Source of the DNA: Chiua virens
Lineage: Eukaryota; Basidiomycota; Agaricomycetes; Boletales; Boletaceae
Reading direction: 5' to 3'
DNA: 64,000 bases
Assembly (NCBI GenBank): GCA_019787685.1
Contig: JAHNUO010000036.1
Span: 1 to 64,000 of the forward strand
Numbering within the stretch: position 1 is the stretch's first letter; each line of letters starts with the position of its first letter. A program made the translations under genes and the position numbers. Shown here one piece after another: positions 47,488 through 59,152 of the stretch. Below the pieces are notes generated by a model, which was given only the letters and a program-made list of their open reading frames with translations, was not told the DNA's origin and did not search any database.

Positions 47488-50400
47488 ATGCCTGAGTGTA
47501 CGACGCCCCACTGCCTCGCCCCACTGGGAGACCCCACCACAAAAAAACACGCGTGGAATTACCACGTCACCCCCATTCCGTTCTCCGTAGCTGGTATGGT
47601 CATGAGTTTCCACGTGCATGAAGGGAAGCTGCTTTGCCCTTTCCCCCAGTGCTCCACGTCCTTGAATAGAAGGGACCGAGCGATAAGACACGCCCGTGAT
47701 ATTCATGGCATCTCCAGTGACATACTCATCTTTGAAAAGCCCTCCGGTGAGTGAATGCCGCGACTCCAAGTCTACTACCGTCTCAAATCTGACCTCCAAA
47801 GTTACCTCTCTGACTGCGGGAGGCCACCAGGGGCCCAGTTCGTCCCCAAATACTCCTATAGTCATGCTGGACGATCCGAAAGAAACGAGCACTAGTAAGT
47901 GACTTGAGCTACAGCCTCCGGCGTTCTTTCCACTGATGGCCCTTCAACCAGACCCAACCCGTCATCCCGCTTCCGTGGAGTCTGCAGAGACTCCCCAAGA
48001 AACCTGTGAGCCAGCCCATGAATAAGCCACATAACCCGCTCACCTTTCGTTCCTTCGTTCCTTCGTTCCTTCGTTCCTTCTTTTTCTTCTTTCTTCTTCT
48101 TTGACCTCCATTCAACTCAGTCCGTCGCGGTGGCGAACAGAAGGTGGCTCTCAACCCCGACGTCAACTATCTAGAAGGTGGCGGCGTTCTTGACAAGCTT
48201 GGGATCTGGTATCACCATGGCCTTGACGTCTTCCTCTGCCGCTCTTGCAGCACATGCTTGACCCTGGATATTCTCAACGGCCACTGCAGAGGCCAGCACA
48301 AAGTATCCATGTCCCCCGACCTGACGGAGGAGCTCCATGCGTTCAACCAGTCTCACCATGTCTACGAACGACCACAGGACGTCCCCCTCCCATGTCCAGG
48401 CGGGCCTGTCATCGACGGTTTGTCTTCACCAGAGAACGGGTTCGCGTGTGGCTTTCCAGGCTGCGATTACTCCGTAAAGAGTGAAGAGACGATGAAAAAA
48501 CACGAGCGCAATTGCCACGATCGCCGTCCACTTCAACCTACTTCATATCAGACCTGCAAGGTGCAGACGCTCTTCCGTGCCGTTGGCAACGTGTACTTCG
48601 AGGTCGAGGAGTCAGCGAAGGAAGGACAGCAGCCGCTCCTACGGCAAGCCTTGAAGGAGCTGGGAGGGCAGGACGACTCGGAGGAGGCTGCCATCGCCAC
48701 CGACAAGGACCGAAACCCTCCAGCGCTGTTGAAAACGACGGGATGGGCGGACTACTTGCCCCACGTCCGTGCCAATAGGACCCTCCGTGCAAACGCCTTG
48801 GCTCTCAAGGGGAGGCGTGACCCGAGCGAGCTCGGTGGCATTTTACCGGGTCTAGAAGCCGCAGTCGATGAGATATTCACCATGGGCCGGTATGCGTTGA
48901 ACGGGCACCCGTCCAAGCTCACCGTACTGAAATTGCTCCTGTATGGGGATAACATACCGAGTGATAAGTCAGTCTCACGACATGAATTCCTCCCGACCGT
49001 TACGCTGACGATGTGATGGCTTCTGCAGACCGAAACACTGGAGCCCCATCGCTGCCTCCAACGTCGAGTACTCGGCGTTCGTCACAGAATGGATGACAGC
49101 GGTCCTCCGGTCCTCGTCTGGGAATTCGAGCGCCGGTGGCTTCCACTTTACGCTCTCAAAGGACCAAGAATCTCACCTACGAGCACTCGAGCATGTGCTG
49201 AGACAGAAGGATGCGGTCAAGGCAGTGCAGTCTTGCCAGAAATTCTTGTGGAGCATCACGTCTGCCCAGCCTGACAGCAGAGACACTTGGAAGGACGTCA
49301 CGCAGCAGTGGATTTGGCTGAGGGCTCTCCGGTCGGACGGTAACTTCTATGGACCGTCGTCACTCACCCCAGACTTGGCGAAGATACGATACGTGATGCG
49401 ACAGACCGCCTTGCTGCAGGCTATCACCCAGCAGTCAGGAAGTGAGGAGGCGCTGGTCGAGTGAGTGACACCCATCGAAAGCATGGACCCGAATGCTGAC
49501 GCCATAGTACGCCCGTTCTGTAGCCGGGTGGTGACATTGCACGCGGACGTACTGAAGCCGGGGAAGCCGACGCCGTTCAACATGGTGACGGACCTGTCTG
49601 CGTATGCATCGTCCCTGGTGCATTCAGAGGTGAAGGACCCCAAGGTCACCCTCTCCGAGGACTATAGGTCGTTCACGGTCGGCACTCAGACGATGTCACT
49701 CGATAGGCTTCGAGGGGGGATCCAGACCGCGATCGCTGCCATCTGGACGGCATACGACCACATCGTCCATTGCGACAGAATCGTTCCAGAGGGGCTTCAA
49801 CCGGTCGACGACCTTTCGAATGACGCACGAGGTTACAGCTTCTTGTGTGAAAGGCCCTTTAGTGAAAAACGACGGTCGATGCTCTGTCACCTGGTGTGCA
49901 TTTACAAGCTCGCGAGCTTGGACTGCGAGGGTAGGCTTTGCTGGGACGTTCCTCAGGTCAAATGTTTGCTTGCGAAGTGCGAGCGGCTGTGGGACAACGT
50001 CCTCCACGTGCTGTTCATCACGATGGGGGTCTCGACCCGCGTCTCTCAGTTCTCACGGATGCAGCTAAGGAACGGAGACCGTCAGCGTAACCTTCAGTTT
50101 AGGAACGGGGAGATGTTCTTCATGACGCGGGACAGCAAGACGAGCAGTACGCTTGGGAGGGATTCTTGCGTTCCGTCATTTCCTCCCTCGCAAGTCGCCT
50201 CGCTGCTGCTTGAGCTCGTCGGAGGTGGACTTCGAGAAGCTGAAGCATGTCTGGTGGGACAAGCGTATGGGTCAGAGGCGATGGAGCTGCACAGAAGGTG
50301 ACAGAAAAAAATCTCTTGCGTCGAGTCATTTTCTGACTTCTTTACTCCTCCCTGGAACAGCTACCTCTGTATGCGTGGGGGAAAGAGGCTGGAGCCGGAG

Positions 50401-52990
50401 CAATTTTACAGCATGTTCGCAGCGAAGAATGGCGAGCTGTTCGGCTGTGCTTGGGGCTGTAGGGACTATCGCCAAGGTGCGATCTCGATGGCCAGGCACT
50501 TCATATCTGTGGCAGCTGCTAGTGATGCCACATTCACTGCTCTCGACGAAGCACTCGCGGAGGCTGCAGACCACTCTACCCGCATCGACCATGCGCACTA
50601 TGGAAGGACGCTTGCTGACCATCCGCGCCTCACGCACAGCGACATCGAGAAACAGCGATGTATATGTCAAGAATGGCATTCCTTCTTAGGCTTGGGGCCG
50701 TTTCCAGTACAAGAGCCGATTGCCGTGGTACGGTCCCGAGGCAATAGCTCTCATGTCGACAAGGAAACGCTGAAGTCAGCACTAGCCGAGCTACTCCCGG
50801 AACTCTGCAGCTCGATCGCGGACGACGTGTCGAAGAAGATGATGTCAATAGCCAACCGTGACGAAGCAGCACCTACCACTGCCTCCTCCTCTCATGCCAG
50901 TGCTCCGAGTCAGTGCACGTCGTCTAGGCCTCGAGCTCTAGGTTCCACCCGCCCCGCTGCCACTGTGGTCAGAATGGAGGTCCCTTCTGAGCACCTCCCT
51001 TCGACTGCCCAAGAGCCTGCTTCCCCATCCCACCTGGCAGGTTTCGGTGTGCCTTCGCCTTCTCGCTACTTCCATGGCCAACCCTCCCCGCCGCCCGACG
51101 ATCGCGACGAAATGCACATGCCAATCGGCAATCACGCACCGAAACTTCCTGCAGTGGACGGCCGGAGGTTCCAGATGGAGTTCGATGTCTTTTCCTCCGA
51201 TCCCAATTCGAGTCAGCCTCGAGCCCTCCCGAGTGCCATTTTCGAGAATGGGCACTCTGCACTGGACAAGGGAAAGGGAAAGGGAAAGGGAAGGGAAGCA
51301 GACCTGCCTAGTGTGACAGCTCCAGAGGAATCCATACTTGACCTGACCTCCTCTCCTCCCGTTCTCGATTCGAGTGAAAAGACGGCGTCTGGTCGGAACC
51401 CTGGGGTAGGACTCAAAGCCTTACCCTCTCAGCTGATCGTTCCCATCGGTCAGAGAAAGAGACGTGCCCCAGCTGAACCCCTGCTGCTAGACTCGGACCT
51501 TGGACTCGAGCATGAAGCGGAGACAGCACCAAAGCGAGTACGTAGGGGCACGGACGCAGAGGCTTTTGCTTTGTTCTCTGACAACGAAGCGGAAGACGGC
51601 GGTGGCTACGACTTCGATCGTGACTGCCTGGACGACCTCATTGCTCCCTCCACTCCAGACTCGGCGGCGGTGACCATGCGTGACGCCATTCGCTCCAAGA
51701 TCGCAGAAACAGTGAAGAACCCCAACGCCCGGGAGAAGAGCCCAGAGCAGATGGACGCGCTTCTCGCCATCATGCTGCAGGATCCAAGGGACCTCGTCGT
51801 GGTCATGAAGACGGGAGGCGGGAAGAGTCTGCTGTGGACCATCCCACCCCTTCTCAAGCTCCCTGGCATCTCGGTCGTGATCTGCCCCTTCAAGTCGCTG
51901 TTAGACGAACAATATGCTCGATGCAAGAGCGCTGGTGTCGTCTGCCACAACTATTGCCATTCGAAAACTGTCCAGGCCGGCACGCAGAACCTCTTCTTGC
52001 AGGTAGAGCACGTGGGCATGAACGTCTTCCAAAAGTGAGTCACCCCTCGACCACCCACGCTTTCCATTTGTCATTGACCCCCGCCGGGCCCTCCCCCTCA
52101 GTCTTTTAATGGAGCCGATCGGGAAAGAGATCAAGAGGGTCTTCGTGGATGAGTTCCATGACATCATTCAATGCCCCCCTGGGCGTCGTTCGAGCTGGAA
52201 CACGCTGGCCCGGCAGTGCTCCTCGATGAACATACAGATGATTCTTCTTTCTGCGACATGTCCCCCGTCGATGACTACCGAGCTGCTTAACCCATTCCAA
52301 CTGAGAGAAGGCAGAATGAACCTGATTCGAGGGCCTACGGACCGGCCAGAGATCGGCTTGCATTACATCAGAGCCCTGTACACCCCGGACGGCCATGTCC
52401 TCCACAGCGTTGTGAACCGTTTACATGCCATGCTGGGCCCTCAGGAGAGAATCCTGGTCTTCCTCAACTCGAAGAAAGAGGTCGAAGCGTTCGCAGGCAA
52501 AGCCAAATGCGCCATGTACCATAGCGAGTTGTTCGAGGCCGGAAACACGAGGAACGAGAACATTCTTCGGTGGGACTTGGGCGAGACGAAGGTCATGGCC
52601 TGCACGACAGGCTTCGCTCAGGGCATCGACAGGCCAAGCGTGCGGTTCGTGGTGATAAAGGACCCTCAGTATGGGCTGCTGCTGACGATGCAGATGGTCG
52701 GTCGTGCCGGAAGAGACGGAAAAGAGTCCCACGCCTTCATCATCGACACGGAAGGGGGGCAAATTTTCAGAAGCAAGAGCCTCGCTTGCAGCAGTTCGGT
52801 GAAACAGGTTATGGGGAACGATGCTCTGTGCAGGGTTCGATCGACTACCAGGGCCCTCGACGGGAAAGGTTACGAGCACCAATGCAGGGAGCGCCCAGGT
52901 CGTGTGGCTTGCGATGTGTGCAATCCGAGCCACCCCATCCACTGCGCTGCGGTCGCTGCCAGCAAGAACGTGAGCGGCCCAATAATCTAA
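47488..52990 (+). CDS. Zinc-finger / recombinase-like / RecQ-type helicase fusion, gene 1
   Basis: About eight exons, roughly 1,650-1,680 residues, apparently intact from ATG 47488 to TAA 52988-52990. In order: C2H2-like fingers (LLCPFPQCSTS..H..H near 47630; FLCRSCSTCLT..H..H near 48230; FACGFPGCDYS..H..H near 48440). A helical region follows. Then comes a domain with Arg in TRVSQFS (50038), Lys in DSKTSS (50137), CRDYRQ (Arg 50470) and DHSTRIDHAHYGRT (His 50572, Tyr 50599). A disordered linker follows, then SF2 helicase: Walker A KTGGGKSL (about 51808), VDEFHD in place of DEAH (52125), LLSATCPP, and QMVGRAGRDG (about 52690). A Cys-rich C-terminus (CDVCNP) is last. The helicase resembles telomere-linked RecQ helicases of fungi. 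The recombinase reading is mine. Introns at 50298-50360 and 52035-52101 keep frame. Confidence 0.85.
48038..48106 (+). repeat. Pyrimidine microsatellite in an intron of RecQ-like gene 1
   Basis: Several CGTTCCTT units followed by a TTCTTC tract, just before the acceptor at about 48120. Likely serves as an extended polypyrimidine tract or is neutral. Confidence 0.7.
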
Positions 52991-53024
52991 TAATCTTCCC
53001 CTCCGTATCCGTACCACTTGATAG

Positions 53025-55260
53025 CCCCTGGAACAACCTAGTGGAACAACCTAGTCAATGGGGTGGAACAACCTTGTGGAACAACCTAGTCAATGGGGTG
53101 GAACAACCTTGTGGAACAACCTAGTCAATGGGGTGGAACAACCTTGTGGAACAACCTAGTCAATGGGGTGGAACAACCTTGTGGAACAACCTAGTCAATG
53201 GGGTGGAACAACCTTGTGGAACAACCTAGTCAATGGGGTGGAACAACCTTGTGGAACAACCTAGTCAATGGGGTGGAACAACCTTGTGGAACAACCTAGT
53301 CAATGGGGTGGAACAACCTTGTGGAACAACCTAGTCAATGGGGTGGAACAACCTAGTGGAACAACCTAGTCAATGGGGTGGAACAACCTTGTGGAACAAC
53401 CTAGTCAATGGGGTGGAACAACCTAGTGGAACAACCTAGTCAATGGGGTGGAACAACCTAGTGGAACAACCTAGTCAATGGGGTGGAACAACCTAGTGGA
53501 ACAACCTAGTCAATGGGGTGGAACAACCTAGTGGAACAACCTAGTCAATGGGGTGGAACAACCTTGTGGAACAACCTAGTCAATGGGGTGGAACAACCTA
53601 GTGGAACAACCTAGTCAAAGGGTTGGAACAACCTTAGCCTAAGTGGAACAACCTAGTCAATGTGGTGGAGCAACCTTAGCCTAAGTGGAACAACCTAGTC
53701 AATGTGGTGGAGCAACCTTAGCCTAAGTGGAACAACCTAGTCAATGTGGTGGAGCAACCTTAGCCTAAGTGGAACAACCTAGTCAATGGGGTGGAGCAAC
53801 CTTAGCCTAAGTGGAACAACCTAGTCAATGGGGTGGAGCAACCTTAGCCTAAGTGGAACAACCTAGTCAATGGGGTGGAGCAACCTTAGCCTAAGTGGAA
53901 CAACCTAGTCAATGGGGTGGAGCAACCTTAGCCTAAGTGGAACAACCTAGTCAATGAGGTGGAACAACCTTAGCCTAAGTGGAACAACCTAGTCAATGGG
54001 GTGGAACAACCTTAGCCTAAGTGGAACAACCTAGTCAATGGAGTGGAACAACCTAGTCAATGGAGTGGAACAAGCTTAGCCTAAGTGGAACAAGCTTAGC
54101 CTAAGTGGAACAACCTAGTCAATGGGTGGAACAACCTTAGCCTGAGTGGAACAACCTAGTCAATGGAGTGGAACAACCTTAGCCTAAGTGGAACAACCTA
54201 GTAGAACAACCTAGTCAATGGGTTGGAACAACCTTAGCCTAAGTGGAACAACCTAGTCAATGGGTGGAACAACCTTAGCCTAAGTGGAACAACCTAGTCA
54301 ATGGAGTGGAACAACCTTAGCCTAAGTGGAACAACCTAGTGGAACAACCTAGTCAATGGGTGGAACAACCTTAGCCTAAGTGGAACAACCTAGTCAATGG
54401 AGTGGAACAACCTTAGCCTAAGTGGAATAACCTAGTGGAACAACCTAGTTAATGGGTTGGAACAACCTTAGCCTAAGTGGAACAACCTAGTCAATGGGTG
54501 GAACAACCTTAGCCTAAGTGGAACAACCTAGTCAATGGGTGGAACAACCTTAGCCTAAGTGGAACAACCTAGTGGAACAACCTAGTCAATGGGTTGGAAC
54601 AACCTTAGCCTAAGTGGAACAACCTAGTCAATGGAGTGGAACAACCTTAGCCTAAGTGGAACAACCTAGTCAATGGGTGGAACAACCTTAGCCTAAGTGG
54701 AACAACCTAGTGGAACAACCTAGTCAATGGGTTGGAACAACCTTAGCCTAAGTGGAACAACCTAGTCAATGGGTGGAACAACCTTAGCCTAAGTGGAACA
54801 ACCTAGTGGAACAACCTAGTCAATAGGTTGGAACAACCTTAGCCTAAGTGGAACAACCTAATCAATGGGGTGGAGCAACCTTAGCCTAAGTGGAACAACC
54901 TAATCAATGGGGTGGAGCAACCTTAGCCTAAGTGGAACAACCTAGTCAATGGGTTGGAACAACCTTAGCCTAAGTGGAACAACCTAGTGGAACAACCTAG
55001 TGGAACAACCTTAGCCTAAGTGGAACAACCTAGTCAATGGGGTGGAACAACCTACTGGAATAACCTAGTCAATGGAGTAGCACAATTTAGTAGAACAACC
55101 TAGTCATTGGGGTGGAATAACCTGGTGGAACAACCTAGAATGGCGTAGAACAACCTACTGGAACAACCTAGTAGAACAACCTAGAATGGGGTGGAATAAC
55201 CTACTGGAACAACCTATTGGAACAATCTAGTCAATAGAGTAGAACAGCCTACTACAGAAA
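53025..55260. repeat. 35/42-bp minisatellite built on GTGGAACAACCTAGTCAATG
   Basis: Begins about 35 bp after the stop of RecQ-like gene 1. The first part (53040-53620) is a 35-bp composite of two related words: GTGGAACAACCTAGTCAATGG followed by GTGGAACAACCTT. From about 53630 the second word becomes GTGGAGCAACCTTAGCCTAA, giving a 42-bp unit repeated many times with internal duplications. It frays into diverged units by 55080-55260. No coding role; the direction of decay suggests growth from the gene-proximal side. Confidence 0.95.
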
Positions 55261-55632
55261 TCTTGTCAATGCAGTGTAACAATCTGATAAAGACAATGTC
55301 TGTATTACATAGCCACAAGCACATGTATTCCAAATACTTGGGCATGATGATAAAATGACTGAGATACTAGGCATGAGGCAAAATCCATGTAAGTATATTT
55401 GCATTAGTGGAATACTTATGGCAATTGATAGACACCAATTCAGCTAAGTTAGTCAACTACTAGTGGAAGCATATGATACATTTCACTTTTACTAATTGAT
55501 AGCCACTATCATAAATATATGGAATATTTATGCTGAGCTACAATCACTTAGTAGAATAAGTCAACAAGCTAGCTATGGATAGAAGTATATAAACATGTTG
55601 ACACAGACCAATCTACCACACAGCGGAAACCA
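55261..55632. other. AT-rich gene-free spacer
   Basis: No gene. Contains one imperfect copy of the GCACAAGTAT-type palindrome at 55319-55343. Confidence 0.45.
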
Positions 55633-56017
55633 CAATTAGTCATGGTGAAATACAATCTACTATGGACCTCTGGTTACCTACAGACCCTTAGATCATAAGA
55701 TGTGGAGCACAGGATCAAAGGATATGGCCATTTCCAGGTGGCATGTTGGTCAGAGAGGGTCTTAACTCAGTTTTTGTGGTAGAAATTCAAATGAAATATC
55801 TAAAATTCTGAAAATATTGTGGGAAGTACCCATGGATAGGAGCTAAAGACTGGTCCACTAAAGGACAAGTCTTTTATTTTTTCAAAATCAAGGCAACTGG
55901 TAACTGAACTGGTCAGCAACTGGATGCAACTGCAACTGCAGTCCAGTTGCTTACCAGTCCAGTCTGGTCCAGTTGCCAGTCTTTTGAGCAGCCCTAGACT
56001 GGACTTTGGAACACTAG
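55633..56017. mobile_element. Truncated copy of the TIR element at 57945
   Basis: Matches 58147-58499 over about 380 bp, including GGGAAGTACCCATGGATAGG and the right terminus ACTGGACTTTGGAACACTAG. The left about 200 bp with the left inverted repeat is missing. Confidence 0.75.
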
Positions 56018-56880
56018 GAGTTAATGTCTGAGAAGGTCAGAGTTGGATTTGGTGGAATGGAGATGGTATGGTATATAACAGTGAGCCAGATGTGTCATCC
56101 CAGAAATCCTATCAATAAGTGCAACTCTCCTATTTAAAACTCTGACCCTTCAGATCTAAATTCCTGCAACTCCAAAGCATTCTTGCACTCCTCCTTCAGC
56201 TCCAGACCTCTAGACTTGTACTCTGAATATCTCTTAGATCTCCTTTGTCCCTTTTTGTCCTAGTGTACATTCTGTATTCCTGTGTCTTGCTTAGGAGCAC
56301 AGCTCCAGCTTTTATACATATCTGACTTCTTCCAGTTACTTACTTTCCTATCATCTGTCTTAGCTCTTTAGTCATTCTCCATTTCTCTGGCTTATTCATC
56401 TCCTAAACTCCTTAGTAATATCCTTTGATCTCTGAGTATATAAACTTTGTTACTCCTCTTGCAACTCTAGCTTGATTATCAACATACATGTAGATGAATC
56501 CTGCCTAATCATCCCCAAACTCCTAAAGGTCCTGGTGACTTCTCTTGTTCATCCTGAACTTCTCCAAGCTCCTTCAAACTATCTCTGTAAATCCATGACA
56601 CAATGCTAGTAAGAGGGCAGCACATAAGCTGAACCCAATGTCCTATCTAAACATTTGAACTCTGAGATACCCCTATTTCTGGAGTACATTCCGGAGGAAT
56701 ATGGTCTTAACAAAATGATACTACTCACTCTGATGAGACTCTCTGTTTGATGTGGTCAGGTCACTGAGTGCTATTATTCAATTTACATTAGAGATGTAAG
56801 CACTAGTTTGGGTCAGTGGTGATTTAGTAATACTGTAGCATTGAATAAAATTGTTTGTCACATATGAATTTCACATTGAT
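56018..56880. other. AT/CT-rich gene-free stretch
   Basis: No open frame of note, no repeat recognised. Confidence 0.45.
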
Positions 56881-57944
56881 ACAGAGGTTAGAATGCCATG
56901 TAGCTACACTAAATGGAGTGAGTATGAAGCATTGAGTCATTCAGCAGTGAAATAAACATGCCAGAGTCAATTTGAGATTGAATGGGGAGTCAGGTAAGAG
57001 TGGTAACTGGGACATGCCAGGGCCATTTGATGTTGATATAAGAGGGAATGGGACTAAAATGGACTCAAATGAGTGAATATCATGGGATAAATTGATTGGT
57101 CATGACACAAACATCTGTATTGAAATTAAAATCCAGGAAGGGTTGAGGCAAGTGGGGTAACAAGAGTGTGTTGTGGTAGTTTTAGGTCAATATACAGGCA
57201 GGAACAGCACCTAAATTGAGAGTAAGTAGAGTGTGTACCAAGCAACAAATCAACTACATTAAAAATTGAGACACAAAGGGGGATAGAGCTAAGTGAAGTG
57301 ACTGGGACATGTTGGAGCTATTTCATGTTGATGTAAAGTAGGAATAGCACCTGAACAGACTAAACAGAGTGAGTATGAATCAATGAACTGATTGACAGCA
57401 AAACAAAACATACCAGAATGAAACTAAAAACCAGGAAGGGTTGAGACAAGTAGGGTAACCAGGACATGGGAGCCATTTTGGGTCAACATGAAGGTGAGCA
57501 TAGCACCTAAATAGACTTAGTAGAGTGGGCTCCAAGTGGCAAATTATTTGGTCATAAGAAGAACATACCACATTGAAAATAAGGTCCAAGGAAGGAAAGG
57601 AGAGAAAAGGAACAACTGGGACATGTCAAAGGGGAGATCAAGACAAGTAGGGTGACTGGAATGCTTCAGGGCTGTTTCAGGTCAATGTAAAGGTAGAAAC
57701 AGCACTTAAATACACTCAATGGGGTGAGTACAGAGTGACAAACCCCTTGGCAGTAAAATAAATATACCAGAGAAATTTGAGATGAAGGGGGTCAAGGCAA
57801 GTGGGGTGACTGGGATGCATCAGGGCCAGTTCAGGTGAATGTAAAGCAGGGAATGGTACCAAAATGGATTACATAGAGTAACTATGAAGCACAAAATCAA
57901 CCAGTTGTAGAACAAACATACCAGAATGTGTAACACCATGAATA
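56881..57944. repeat. Degenerate tandem repeats of about 130-170 bp
   Basis: Recurring blocks at roughly 56990, 57150, 57300, 57450, 57640 and 57800 share GACTGGGACATG-like starts, a GGTCAATGTAAAGG-like middle, AGCACCTAAAT, GAGTGAGTATGAA and ACATACCAGA. The copies are strongly diverged. No coding potential. Confidence 0.7.
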
Positions 57945-58499
57945 CATAGTGTTTTAAAGTCTGGTCCAGTCTGGTTTTCCATGGTCCAAATGAGACAACT
58001 GGACCAAGACCAGTCCTAGAAAGGTCCTGGACCCTTCCAACCACATATGGACCAAAAAAAACTGGTCCAAAACAGTCTTTTGATCAGTTACAATCAGCTG
58101 CAACCATTGTTGTTCCAAACTGGTCCTTTGACCCCTTTTGCGTGGGAATCATGATTAGTCATGGTGAATTCAAATCTACTATGGACCCCTGGATACCTGC
58201 TGACCCTTGGATCATAAGATTTGGATCACAGGATCAAGCAATATGGCAATTTCTGGGTGGCATGTCAGTCAGAGGGGATCTCAACTTGGTTTTTATTGTA
58301 GAAATTCAAATAAAATACCTAAAATCCTGAAACTATTGTGGGAAGTACCCATGGATAGGAGCTAAATACATGTCTCTCTTTTGTCTAAATCAAGGCAACT
58401 GGCAACTGGACTGATTGACAACTGGATGCAACCACAACTGCAGTCCAGTCCAGCTGCCAGTCTTTTGAGCAGTCCTAGACTGGACTTTGAAACACTATG
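57945..58499. mobile_element. MITE-like element with terminal inverted repeats
   Basis: The left end CATAGTGTTTTAAAGTCTGG (57945) is the imperfect inverse of the right end ACTTTGAAACACTATG (to 58499). Length is 555 bp with no transposase. The interior is rich in TGGTCCA/TGGACCA words, itself foldable. A clear target duplication could not be fixed. Confidence 0.65.
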
Positions 58500-59152
58500 A
58501 ACACACAATTGCAGCACACACCAAATATGACATCAATCAGAGGCACCAGCTGAGCCACATGGTTTTGTGCAGCACACAAGGCAGGTTTGTATTAATAAGT
58601 GATGGTTAGAGCTGTAGCCTAAATAGCCAAGACAACCACTTGCACCTGACAGAGGTGAGACAAACAAACTATGTGAAAAAGTGTTGGATGGCAGTCTCCC
58701 ATGGGGTTCTCCACTAACTTATTCATGATGTAAAATATCACAGAAGGTTGTGGAAATAGCCAAGACAGAAATACTTAGACCAAATAATAATAACTACCAG
58801 CAGCACAAGTGTATGAATACTTATGCTGAGGAGAACACAGAATGAATCAAGTATACTATTGGATGGATTGGTTGTACACATGTATGTATACTTATGCTGT
58901 CAACAATTTCTTATGCAAGCCAGTGGTTTGATCCAGACGATGTATAAGAATTTTAAGTAGTTACCTCAATATCTGTTTGAACCAGTTTACTAATATAGCC
59001 ATACTAAAATTTCTTCAATCAATTGCTTGCACAAGCATATGAAATACTTGTGCACACATCGTGGGAAAATTATTCAAGTGGAGTTTGAATTTATCATAAA
59101 TATAGGCCAACCTGTGGGAAAATATTGTTCTTTCTCCCACTTTCATACCATC
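58500..59152. other. Gene-free stretch with palindrome copies
   Basis: Leader region of RecQ-like gene 2. GCACAAGTAT-type palindromes at 58803-58826, 58874-58897 (weak) and 59029-59053. Confidence 0.55.

Noticed and set aside
53032..55260. Minisatellite as a CRISPR array
   Set aside because: Units are contiguous variants of one word with no unique spacers, and the host is eukaryotic; it is a plain minisatellite.
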